Shown here: in pieces, positions 37,119 to 44,205 of the stretch
Numbering within the stretch: the stretch's first letter is position 1
Layout: the number at the start of each line of letters is the position of its first letter
NCBI GenBank assembly: GCA_036770645.1
Contig: DAIPIU010000010.1
Location: forward strand, 1 to 55,462
Source of the DNA: Rubrimonas sp036770645
GTDB lineage: Bacteria; Pseudomonadota; Alphaproteobacteria; Rhodobacterales; Rhodobacteraceae
Direction of reading: 5' to 3'
DNA length: 55,462 nucleotides
The notes under the pieces: generated by a model
The model's input: the letters and a program-made list of their open reading frames with translations, nothing else
Told to the model about the DNA's origin: nothing
Databases searched by the model: none
Position numbers and translations under genes: made by a program

Positions 37119-38086
37119 TGCGCGCGGTGCGGGCGGTGTTCCTGGCCGGCAAGGGCGCGGTCGGCGGCGCGGCCGCCGCGGCGCTCGGGGCCGATCCGGC
37201 GGTGGACCTGGCGGGCCGGTCGGCGGACGCGGCCGGGGCGCTGGCGCTGATCGCGCAGCACGAGCCCGATGTGGTGGTGGTCTATGGCGTCGACGCCGCC
37301 GATGCGGGGCGCGCGGCCGTCGAGCGCGCCGCGGCCGGGGTCGGCGCGGCGGTGATCGCGGTCGAGCCCGAGGGCACGGCGCACGAAAGCTTCGACGCCC
37401 TGCGCCAGCGGGTGAAGGCGGCCGGGCGCGGGCTGAAGCGCCCGACCCGCCCGGCCAGCGGCGGGCCGGTGCGCCCCGGGGCCGCGGCCGCGCAGATCCG
37501 GCTGGTGGCCATCGGGGCCTCGACCGGCGGGGTCGAGGCGCTGGTGCAATTGCTGTCGCGATTCCCCGAGACCTGCCCGCCGACGGTGGTGGTGCAGCAC
37601 ATGCCGCCCTTCTTCACCGCGAGCTTCGCCAACCGGCTGAACGGCGTCTGCGCCCCGCGGGTGCGCGAGGCCTGGACCGGCGCGCCGCTCGAGCGCGGCG
37701 AGATCTATGTGGCGCCGGGGGGCGCGGCGCATCTGGAGGTCGCCTGGAGCGCGGGGCGCTGCTGCCGGCTGGTCGAGAGCGACCCGGTGAACCGGCACCG
37801 CCCCTCGGTGGACGTGGCTTTCCTGTCTGTGGCACGGCAACTGGGCGGCGGCGCCGTTGGCGTGCTGCTGACCGGCATGGGCCGCGACGGCGCCGAGGGG
37901 CTGCTCGCGATGCGGCAGGCCGGCGCCCGGACCATCGCGCAGGATCGCGAGAGCAGCACCGTCTACGGGATGCCCCGGGCGGCGCTGGAGAACGGCGCGG
38001 TCGACGTCGGAACCCCCCTCGACCGGATCGCCGCGGCGATCTTCGCCCCAGAGGCGAGCAAGCAGGAGACGCGCGCATGGCCCTGA
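37115..38086 (+). CDS. cheB: Chemotaxis methylesterase CheB with degenerate receiver
   Basis: The C-terminal esterase of this 323-residue protein is complete: Ser136 in IGASTGG, His162 in QHMPP and Asp258 in TGMGRDG. The N-terminal receiver has the right length and fold pattern but lacks every phosphorylation residue: the paired acidic residues at the end of strand 1 are Ala-Gly (FLAGKG, residues 9-14), the phospho-acceptor position is Tyr57 (PDVVVVYGV), and no conserved Thr or Lys is visible. In normal CheB an unphosphorylated receiver blocks the esterase until CheA acts. Here activity should be phosphorylation-independent or controlled another way. It overlaps cheY2 by ten bases. Confidence 0.93.
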   Translation: MMRAVRAVFLAGKGAVGGAAAAALGADPAVDLAGRSADAAGALALIAQHEPDVVVVYGVDAADAGRAAVERAAAGVGAAVIAVEPEGTAHESFDALRQRVKAAGRGLKRPTRPASGGPVRPGAAAAQIRLVAIGASTGGVEALVQLLSRFPETCPPTVVVQHMPPFFTASFANRLNGVCAPRVREAWTGAPLERGEIYVAPGGAAHLEVAWSAGRCCRLVESDPVNRHRPSVDVAFLSVARQLGGGAVGVLLTGMGRDGAEGLLAMRQAGARTIAQDRESSTVYGMPRAALENGAVDVGTPLDRIAAAIFAPEASKQETRAWP

Positions 38087-38466
38087 AGGAAAAGATCGAG
38101 ATCGCGGTCGTCGACGACACCGCGGTCAGCCGCGGGCTGATCGTGAACGCGCTCGAGGAGATCGGCATCCGCAACATCGAGGTGTTCAAGAACGGCGAGG
38201 AGGCGCTGGACCACCTGAAGAAGCGGCCGCGGCATCTGGTGATCTCGGACTACAACATGCCCAAGCTCGACGGGCTGGGGCTGCTGGAGGGACTGCGCGG
38301 CTACGATCCGACCAAGCGGATCGGCTTCGTGCTGGTGACCGGGCGGGGCGACGACACGATCATCTCGCGCGGCAAGGCGCTGCACATGAACAACTACCTG
38401 GAAAAGCCGGTGGACGGGCCGAAGATGAAGGCCTGCATCGAGGCGATCGTGGGCAAGCTGGATTGA
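38077..38466 (+). CDS. cheY2: Chemotaxis response regulator CheY2
   Basis: The 129-residue receiver has Asp13-Asp14, phospho-acceptor Asp58 (ISDYNMP), Thr88 and Lys110 (EKPV). In the syntenic S. meliloti operon the gene after cheB encodes the motor-binding CheY2, and this is the natural reading here. GGAG precedes the ATG inside the end of cheB. Its final TGA overlaps the TTG start of cheD. Confidence 0.93.
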   Translation: MALKEKIEIAVVDDTAVSRGLIVNALEEIGIRNIEVFKNGEEALDHLKKRPRHLVISDYNMPKLDGLGLLEGLRGYDPTKRIGFVLVTGRGDDTIISRGKALHMNNYLEKPVDGPKMKACIEAIVGKLD

Positions 38467-38996
38467 CACAGGCCGTGCAGGACAAGCGGATCACGGTGAT
38501 CCAGGGGGAGTGGATCGTCACCCACGACCCCCACACCGTGCTGACCACGATCCTCGGCTCCTGCGTCGCGGCCTGCATCCGCGACGCCGACGGCCGGATC
38601 GGGGGCATGAACCACTTCCTGCTGCCGGAAAGCTCGGAGCCCGGACGGGCGGTCGAGGCCGAACGCTATGGCGTGCATCTGATGGAGCTGCTGCTGAACG
38701 GGCTGCTGAAACAGGGCGCGCGGCGCGACCGGCTGGAGGCCAAGATCTTCGGCGGCTGCTCGTTCATGGGCGGGCGCTACGCGGTGGGGGCGCGCAATGT
38801 CGCCTTCGCCGAGAAATTCCTGAAGGCCGAGGGCATCCGCCATGGCGGCGGCAGCACCGGCGGCGGGCAGGGGCGGCGGATCGAGTTCTGGCCGGTGACC
38901 GGGCGCGCGCGGCAGATCTTCCTCAAGACCGCCCCCGCGCCCGAGCCGCGCAAGGTGGCCCCGCCGGCGCATGCGGGCGAGATCGAGCTGTTCTGA
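38463..38996 (+). CDS. cheD: Chemoreceptor glutamine deamidase CheD
   Basis: CheD deamidates receptor glutamines and can bind CheC-type proteins. The 177-residue protein has the catalytic Cys34 in LGSCVAAC, a conserved Thr just before, and His51 in GGMNHFLLP, with the KIFGG and FGGCSF-type segments. Its start is TTG at 38463, overlapping cheY2 by four bases; a GTG at 38475 is also possible. The C-terminal 20 residues are Pro-rich and not conserved. Confidence 0.92.
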   Translation: MTQAVQDKRITVIQGEWIVTHDPHTVLTTILGSCVAACIRDADGRIGGMNHFLLPESSEPGRAVEAERYGVHLMELLLNGLLKQGARRDRLEAKIFGGCSFMGGRYAVGARNVAFAEKFLKAEGIRHGGGSTGGGQGRRIEFWPVTGRARQIFLKTAPAPEPRKVAPPAHAGEIELF

Positions 38997-39415
38997 TGGA
39001 TCGGGCGCAGGCCATCGCCGGCACGGATGTCGGCGCGGAGGAAGCGGCGGCCGATTCGGCGCTGTTCGAGGCCGACCGGACCCCCGTCGACGAGCTGCTG
39101 CGCCATGTGGCGGAGGAACTGCGCCGGCTGTGCGCCGCGGCGCACGAGATCGAGGCCATCGTCAGCCCGCTGATCACCGACCGCGGCGAGAAGGGCTTGC
39201 AGAGCCTGCAGGGGCTGCAGGAGCTGGACCGGCTGATCCAGCACATCGAGGGGCTGGGCGATTACCTTGGCGCGCTGGCCGAGGCGGCCGAGGGGCTGGG
39301 CGCGGTCGATGCCGGCGCGGCGCGGCGGCTGGTCAAGGTGGCGCGGCTGGCCGACGGGCTGGCCGGGCGGCTGGTCGCGGTCGTCGACGGGGCGGACGAC
39401 ATCGAATTCCTCTGA
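38996..39415 (+). CDS. cheT: CheT-like chemotaxis protein with DxxxQ motif
   Basis: The 139-residue protein is mostly helical. It lies last in the che operon, overlapping cheD by one base (TGATG), exactly where S. meliloti has cheT, a small protein described as sharing the D-x-x-x-Q phosphatase motif of CheZ. Here D78-R-L-I-Q82 occurs in a predicted helix (LQGLQELDRLIQHIEGL), the spacing that CheZ uses to insert Asp and Gln into CheY's active site. The assignment is from position, size and this motif; overall similarity is not evident by eye. It would be the operon's CheY-phosphate phosphatase candidate. Confidence 0.6.
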   Translation: MDRAQAIAGTDVGAEEAAADSALFEADRTPVDELLRHVAEELRRLCAAAHEIEAIVSPLITDRGEKGLQSLQGLQELDRLIQHIEGLGDYLGALAEAAEGLGAVDAGAARRLVKVARLADGLAGRLVAVVDGADDIEFL

Positions 39416-39492
39416 CATCGCCGCGACGGACGCGCGGGGCCGGGCGGGCGGGCCGGACGGTCGGGCCGCGCGCCGGCGGGCCGCGAACGGAA

Positions 39493-39520
39493 AGGGCCGC
39501 CCGGTTTCCCGGGCGGCCCT
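39493..39520. terminator. Bidirectional hairpin between che operon and porin
   Basis: AGGGCCGCCCGG (39493-39504), loop TTTC, CCGGGCGGCCCT (39509-39520) is a perfect 12-bp stem. Read on the minus strand it is followed by TTCC, so it best serves the porin, but the plus-strand che transcript also ends here. Confidence 0.75.
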
Positions 39521-39545
39521 GCGCCGCATCGCTGCGACGGCTGGA

Positions 39546-40571
39546 TCAGAAGTTCAGAGCCATGAACAGGCCGGCCGAGTAGGCGTCCTCGGAACCCGCG
39601 GCGCGGTCGAAAGCCTTGCCGTCCGCATACTCGACGATGCCGCCGACCAGAACGCCGGGGGCGAGGGCGTAGTCGACGCCGGCGCCGAGGCCGTAGTCGT
39701 CCTCGTTCTCGCCGCCGAACGACACGCCGTAGTTGAGGCCGAAGTTCCACGGGCCGGTCGCGTAGGTGACACCGGCGCCGAGAACCTCGGTGTCATCGGC
39801 ACCGACGTTGTTGGTCACGAAGTAGCCGACACCGACCTCGAAGCCGGCGAAGCCGACGCCGCCGCCGATGCTGTAGCTGTCCTCGAAGTCGCGGTTACGC
39901 GGCGAGGAGATGCTCACATAGCCGGCGCCTGCCGACACCGAGAAGTCGCCGAAGGTGTTCTCGTAGTTCGCGCCGAGCTCGAAGCCCTCGCGAGCGCCCT
40001 CGGCACCGTCGGTCGAGGTCGGACCCTCTGCGCCATTGGCGTAGGAGACGGCCGCCTGGAAGCCGGCGAAGCGCGGCGTGAAGTAGGTGACCTTCAGGTC
40101 GTCGCCGGTGTCGCCGTTGTAGCCCAGGTCGGCCGGGGACTCGCCCGAGGCGTAGTCGAACAGCAGACCGGTTCCGTCGACGACGTTGGTGAACGCCGAG
40201 GAGGGGGTCGCATAGCGCAGACGGTCGGCCGCGCCGTCCTCGGCGCCGACCTCGATGGTGCCGAAGAAGCCGCGCACGCCGCCGACGTATTCGTCGGAGG
40301 TGGTCGGGCCGCCGTTGTTCTCGATCTCGGCCTTGGCGAAGAAGGTCAGGCCGTTGTCGGCCGTCAGCGTGAAGTTGAAGATCACTTCCGAGTTGTTGAC
40401 GATCTCGACTTCGGCCTTGTGCGCGTCGCTGTCGACGTAACCCAGGCCGAGGGTCATGAAGCCGCCGATGCGGGCGTTGAAGTTGGAGCTGGAGACCGTG
40501 GTCGGAGCCTGCTGCGCGGCAGCGGCACCGGCGATCAGGGTGAGCGCCGTGGCGCCAAGAAGCTTTTTCAT
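39546..40571 (-). CDS. General porin
   Basis: The 341-residue protein has a signal peptide (MKKLLGATALTLIAGAAAA, cut before QQAP), alternating beta-strand pattern, Gly/Asp-rich turns, and a C-terminal Phe (FMALNF) as required for outer-membrane insertion. It matches the Rhodobacter-type trimeric porins of the Gram-negative porin family. Its base composition is more AT-rich than neighbours and codons are selective, as in highly expressed genes. A good promoter and a GAGGGA ribosome binding site precede it. Confidence 0.92.
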   Translation of the reverse strand: MKKLLGATALTLIAGAAAAQQAPTTVSSSNFNARIGGFMTLGLGYVDSDAHKAEVEIVNNSEVIFNFTLTADNGLTFFAKAEIENNGGPTTSDEYVGGVRGFFGTIEVGAEDGAADRLRYATPSSAFTNVVDGTGLLFDYASGESPADLGYNGDTGDDLKVTYFTPRFAGFQAAVSYANGAEGPTSTDGAEGAREGFELGANYENTFGDFSVSAGAGYVSISSPRNRDFEDSYSIGGGVGFAGFEVGVGYFVTNNVGADDTEVLGAGVTYATGPWNFGLNYGVSFGGENEDDYGLGAGVDYALAPGVLVGGIVEYADGKAFDRAAGSEDAYSAGLFMALNF

Positions 40572-40629
40572 GTTCGTCCCTCGCAGTTGGCGATTTGCGC
40601 CGTGGGCGTTTGCGCCACGAACCTGTGCG

Positions 40630-40659
40630 CTTATGGCTAGGGGGGCGCAAAAGGGTCAA
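40630..40659 (-). promoter_or_regulatory. Sigma-70-type promoter of the porin
   Basis: On the minus strand TTGACC (40659-40654) and CATAAG (40635-40630) are 18 bases apart, matching five and four of six consensus positions. The start point would be near 40622, giving a leader of about 50 bases before the ATG at 40571. Confidence 0.55.
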
Positions 40660-40782
40660 GCAGCAACGCCGACGACTGTAGCGCCATTAAGCATCTGTGA
40701 CTGCCGGACAACAAATTGGCCTTCCCAGGGGGGCGAGGCGGCGGCATAGAAGGCGCGTGCGGTGCGATACGGGAGGCGCGAC

Positions 40783-41337
40783 ATGGCGGTGCGGAGCGTT
40801 CTGGCGGCGGCGGCGGTGCTGATGCTGCCTGTCGCGGTCTCGGGCTGCGGCAGCGCGCGCGAGGTGCTGGCGAGCGGCGACCCGTCGCCGCCCCCCGACA
40901 GCACGGGGCCCCGGGCGCGCCGCGAGGCGCAGGGCACCATCTTCGACATCTTCGGCGGCCAGCAGGTCGGCAACGTGCAGTTCGGCGAGCAGCGCCGCGA
41001 CCCGCTGGCGGGCAATGTGAACCGGCACCTCTGGCAGGCCTCGCTCGACACGCTGGCCTTCCTGCCGCTGACCTCGACCGACCCGTTCACCGGGGTGATC
41101 GCCACGGACTGGGGGGCCGCGCCCGATTCGCCGGGCGAGCGCTTCAAGGTGACGGCCTTCGTCACCGACGCCACGCTCGACGCCAACGCCCTGCGCGTGG
41201 CGGTGTTCCGCGAGACGCTGGCCGAGGGCGGGGTCTGGACGCCGGCCCCGGTGGCCGCCGACACGCCGCGCGAGATCGAGGACGCCATCCTGGTGCGCGC
41301 GCGCCAGTTGCGCCTGGACGAGCGCGCGGCAGGCTGA
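40783..41337 (+). CDS. DUF3576 lipoprotein
   Basis: The 184-residue protein has a lipoprotein signal (lipobox V-S-G-C, Cys22) and matches the alphaproteobacterial DUF3576 family: GTIFDIFGGQQ, VNRHLWQASLDTLAFLPL, GVIATDWG, and a final IEDAILVRARQLRLD. Function is unknown; it probably sits in the outer membrane. GGGAGG precedes the ATG. It is divergent from the porin, whose promoter lies in the shared 211-base region. Confidence 0.9.
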   Translation: MAVRSVLAAAAVLMLPVAVSGCGSAREVLASGDPSPPPDSTGPRARREAQGTIFDIFGGQQVGNVQFGEQRRDPLAGNVNRHLWQASLDTLAFLPLTSTDPFTGVIATDWGAAPDSPGERFKVTAFVTDATLDANALRVAVFRETLAEGGVWTPAPVAADTPREIEDAILVRARQLRLDERAAG

Positions 41338-41365
41338 GCGCCGCGCCCGGCGCGGCGGGGGCTCA
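41335..41365. terminator. Stem containing both convergent stop codons
   Basis: The outer pair TGAGC (41335-41339) and GCTCA (41361-41365) holds both stop codons, and the inner pair GCCGCGCC (41340-41347) and GGCGCGGC (41349-41356) completes the stem with a four-base bulge. No T-run is present. Confidence 0.45.
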
Positions 41366-41713
41366 CGCCCCGAGCAGCCGCTCCATCGGCAGCACCGCGC
41401 TGCGGTCGGCCTCCGCGCCCGCCCCGAGCGCGTCCATGCGACGCGCCAGCGTCACGTCGAGATCGGTCAGCCCGCCCGCGTCATGGGTGGTGAGCGTCAC
41501 GTCCACGGTGCGGTAGACGTTGGTCCATTCGGGATGGTGGTCGAGCTTCTCGGCCCACAGCGCCACGCGGGACATGAAGCCCCAGGCGGCGTTGAAATCC
41601 TTGAAGCGGAACAGCTTGCGGATCGCGTCTCGGCCCTCGGCCGCGCCCCAGCCGGTCTCGGCCAGCGCGGGCAGGGCCTCGGCGCGGGCGGCTGCGTCGA
41701 GTTTGGTCGCCAT
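41363..41713 (-). CDS. phhB: Pterin-4a-carbinolamine dehydratase
   Basis: The 116-residue protein has the family motif K-L-D-H-H-P-E-W and the GLTDLDVTLARRMD end. It recycles 4a-hydroxytetrahydropterin formed by aromatic hydroxylases. No phenylalanine hydroxylase is in the window, and in many alphaproteobacteria the gene stands apart from it. It overlaps the upstream FemAB/GNAT-like stop by one base. Start ATG at 41713. Confidence 0.93.
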   Translation of the reverse strand: MATKLDAAARAEALPALAETGWGAAEGRDAIRKLFRFKDFNAAWGFMSRVALWAEKLDHHPEWTNVYRTVDVTLTTHDAGGLTDLDVTLARRMDALGAGAEADRSAVLPMERLLGA

Positions 41714-42903
41714 CAGGCCTCCTTGCGGAAGGGTCCGCGGTCCAGAAGGAACTCGATCTCCTCGCTCACCGCCTCGCGCTCGCGGCGGAGATAGTCGTCG
41801 ACGGCGCGGCGGAAGCCCGGATCCCCGATCCAGTGCAGCGAGTAGGTGGGGGCTGGCAGATAGCCGCGCGCCAGCTTGTGCCCGCCCTGCGCGCCGGCCT
41901 CGACGCGCGAGAGGCCCATCGCGATGGCGGCCTCGATGGCCTGGTAATAGCACGCCTCGAAATGCAGGCAGGGGTGGTCCTCGACGCAGCCCCAGTAGCG
42001 GCCGAACAGCGTGCCGCGGCCGATGAGGTTCAGCGCCCCGGCGATCCAGCGCCCGTCGCGCCGGCACAGCACCAGCAGGATGTCGTTCCGCAGGCTTTCC
42101 TGCGCGCGGTCGAAGAAGGCGCGGGTCAGGTAGGGCGTGCCCCATTTTCGCGCGCCCGTGTCCTGGTAGAACACCCAGAAGGCGTCCCAGTGCGCGGGCT
42201 CGATGGCGTCGCCGGTCAGGCGCAGGATCTCGACGCCGCTCTCCATCGCCGTCTCGCGTTCCTTGCGCAGCTGCTTGCGCTTGCGGCTGGCGAGATCGGC
42301 GAGGAAGGCGTCGAAATCGGCGTAGCCGCGATTCTCCCAGTGGAACTGCTGGTCCTGCCGCTGCAGCCAGCCATGGGCGGGGCCCAGATCCCATTCCGCG
42401 CGGGTGCAGAAGGTGACATGGGCCGAGGACAGGCCGTTGCTGTCGGCCATGGCCGCGGCGCCCCGCATCAGCGCGGAGACGATGGCGTCGGCCGCCGGGC
42501 CCGGGCGGGCGAGGAAGCGCCGCCCCGTGGCGGGGGTGAAGGGCACGGCGCCCTGCAGCTTGGGGTAGTAGGCCCCGCCCGCCCGGGCCCAGGCCGAGGC
42601 CCAGGCGTGGTCGAAGACGTATTCGCCCTGGCTGTGGCTTTTGGCGTAGAGCGGCATGACGCCCAGCACGGTGCCGTCGCCATCGCGGGCGACGAGGTGG
42701 CGCGGCGTCCAGCCGGTGCCGCGGCCGACCGAGCCGCTGTCCTCGAGCGCCTTCAGGAAGCGGTGGGTCAGGAAGGGGCTGTCGGGCCGGCCGCCATCCG
42801 CGGCCTCCGGCGCCGCGCAGGCGTCCCAGTCCGCCGGCGCCACCGCGTCGATGCCGGCCACGCTTTCGAGGATGATCCGACCGCCGCCCGAGCCGTCCGC
42901 CAT
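41713..42903 (-). CDS. FemAB/GNAT-like peptidogalycan-type acyltransferase
   Basis: The 396-residue protein resembles the PF04339-type (peptidogalycan biosynthesis, FemAB/GNAT-related) family: SPFLTHRFLKALEDSG near the start, FDHAWASAW, YYPKLQGAVPFTPATG, and the C-terminal EAGAQGGHKLARGYLP. It probably transfers an acyl or aminoacyl group but the acceptor is unknown. It precedes phhB on the minus strand with a one-base overlap. No signal or membrane segment is visible. Confidence 0.8.
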   Translation of the reverse strand: MADGSGGGRIILESVAGIDAVAPADWDACAAPEAADGGRPDSPFLTHRFLKALEDSGSVGRGTGWTPRHLVARDGDGTVLGVMPLYAKSHSQGEYVFDHAWASAWARAGGAYYPKLQGAVPFTPATGRRFLARPGPAADAIVSALMRGAAAMADSNGLSSAHVTFCTRAEWDLGPAHGWLQRQDQQFHWENRGYADFDAFLADLASRKRKQLRKERETAMESGVEILRLTGDAIEPAHWDAFWVFYQDTGARKWGTPYLTRAFFDRAQESLRNDILLVLCRRDGRWIAGALNLIGRGTLFGRYWGCVEDHPCLHFEACYYQAIEAAIAMGLSRVEAGAQGGHKLARGYLPAPTYSLHWIGDPGFRRAVDDYLRREREAVSEEIEFLLDRGPFRKEA

Positions 42904-42951
42904 GCGTCACCCCTTGTGCTGCGGGCGATTGTGGCGCGGGCGGCGCGCCGG

Positions 42952-43716
42952 TCAACGGGCGGGCGCGAAGCCCTCGAAGGTGATGGCGTCGGCGTGGCGC
43001 AGGGCGGGCGCTTCGTCCTCGGCCCGCCGCACCGTCCAGCAGATCACCGGGACGCCCGCCGCGCGCAGCCGGGCCGTCGTGGGGGTCGGCAGGTCGGTCC
43101 AGCGGTAGGAGGCGAAACCGGCGCCCACCGCATCGAAGGCGTCGAGGCCCGCGAGCGCCCCGAGGGCCGCGGCGTCGAGCGGTTCGTCGTAGCCGTCGGG
43201 GGCGCAGGCCACGAGGCCGCGGGGGATTTCCGGCGCGAGGCGCGCCATGGCGGCCATGGAGGCCGGGTTGAAGGACATCGTGGCGACGGGGCCGTCATGG
43301 GCCCGAAGCGCGGCGGCCACCGCCGCCTCGAGCGGCCCGACCCCCGTCGCGTCGAGCCGCCCGCCCTGGTCCTTGATCTCGACGAGGACGGGCACGCGGC
43401 CCGCCACGGCGGCCAGCGCCTGCGCCAGCGTCGGGATGGCGTCGCCGCCGCCGCCCGTGAGCGAGATGCGCGCCAGATCCGCCGCGCTGCGGGCGCGCAG
43501 CGGCCCGGTGGTGGCGGTCAGGCGGTCGAGCGCGTCGTCGTGGAACACCATGGCCTCGCCGTCGGCCGAGAGCTGCACGTCGAGTTCCACCGCCCAGCCG
43601 GCCGCGGCCGCGGCGCGCAGGGCGGACAGGCTGTTCTCGACGCGCCCCGCCGCACGGTCGTGCAGGCCGCGATGGGCGACGGCGCGGGCGAAGAAGCCCG
43701 GGGGCAGCGCGGTCAT
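42952..43716 (-). CDS. Glycerophosphodiester phosphodiesterase
   Basis: The 254-residue protein has the GDPD signature: VAHRGLHDR with ENS, ELDVQLSADG followed by VFHDD, and VLVEIKDQ. It should hydrolyse glycerophosphodiesters to glycerol-3-phosphate and an alcohol. No signal peptide is visible, so it is cytoplasmic. It follows the RidA-like gene with a four-base overlap (ATGA) and precedes the FemAB/GNAT-like gene. Confidence 0.92.
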   Translation of the reverse strand: MTALPPGFFARAVAHRGLHDRAAGRVENSLSALRAAAAAGWAVELDVQLSADGEAMVFHDDALDRLTATTGPLRARSAADLARISLTGGGGDAIPTLAQALAAVAGRVPVLVEIKDQGGRLDATGVGPLEAAVAAALRAHDGPVATMSFNPASMAAMARLAPEIPRGLVACAPDGYDEPLDAAALGALAGLDAFDAVGAGFASYRWTDLPTPTTARLRAAGVPVICWTVRRAEDEAPALRHADAITFEGFAPAR

Positions 43717-44189
43717 GCGACCTCGAAGACGCCCTCGATCTCGACCGCGACGCCGAATGGCAGCGACGCGCCCACCGCCGAGCGGGCATGCCGGCCGCGG
43801 TCGCCGAACACCGCGACGAGGAAGTCGGAACAGCCGTTCACGACCTTCGGCTGGTCGCCGAAGCCGGGGGCGGAGTTGACGAAGGCGGTGAGCTTCACGA
43901 CCCGCACCACCCGGTCCAGATCGCCGTCGCAGGCCTTGCGCAGCTGCGCCAGCAGCGACAGCGCGCAGGCCTTCGCGGCGGCCGCGCCCGCCTCGACGTC
44001 CATGTCCGCCCCGAGCACGCCCTTGATCAGGCCCTCGGGGCCCTGGCTCACCTGCCCGGACACGAACACCAGCGCGCCGCTGCGCACCCAGGGCACATAG
44101 TTGGCGGCAGGCGCCGGCGCGTCGGGCAGCACGGCCCCGAGTTCGGCGAGGCGGGCCTCGATGGCGCCGGTCTTGTCGGATCCTGTCAT
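43713..44189 (-). CDS. RidA-family protein
   Basis: The 158-residue protein is a longer RidA/YjgF subtype: FVSGQVSQ near residue 43, a central LRKACDGDLDRVVRVVKLTAFVNS and ARSAVGASLPFGVAVEIE with the conserved Arg. RidA proteins hydrolyse reactive enamines and imines. The exact subtype function is unknown. It overlaps the GDPD gene by four bases and starts 16 bases after the secretion adaptor stop. Confidence 0.9.
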   Translation of the reverse strand: MTGSDKTGAIEARLAELGAVLPDAPAPAANYVPWVRSGALVFVSGQVSQGPEGLIKGVLGADMDVEAGAAAAKACALSLLAQLRKACDGDLDRVVRVVKLTAFVNSAPGFGDQPKVVNGCSDFLVAVFGDRGRHARSAVGASLPFGVAVEIEGVFEVA

Positions 44190-44205
44190 GGCGGCTCTCC
44201 CAGGG

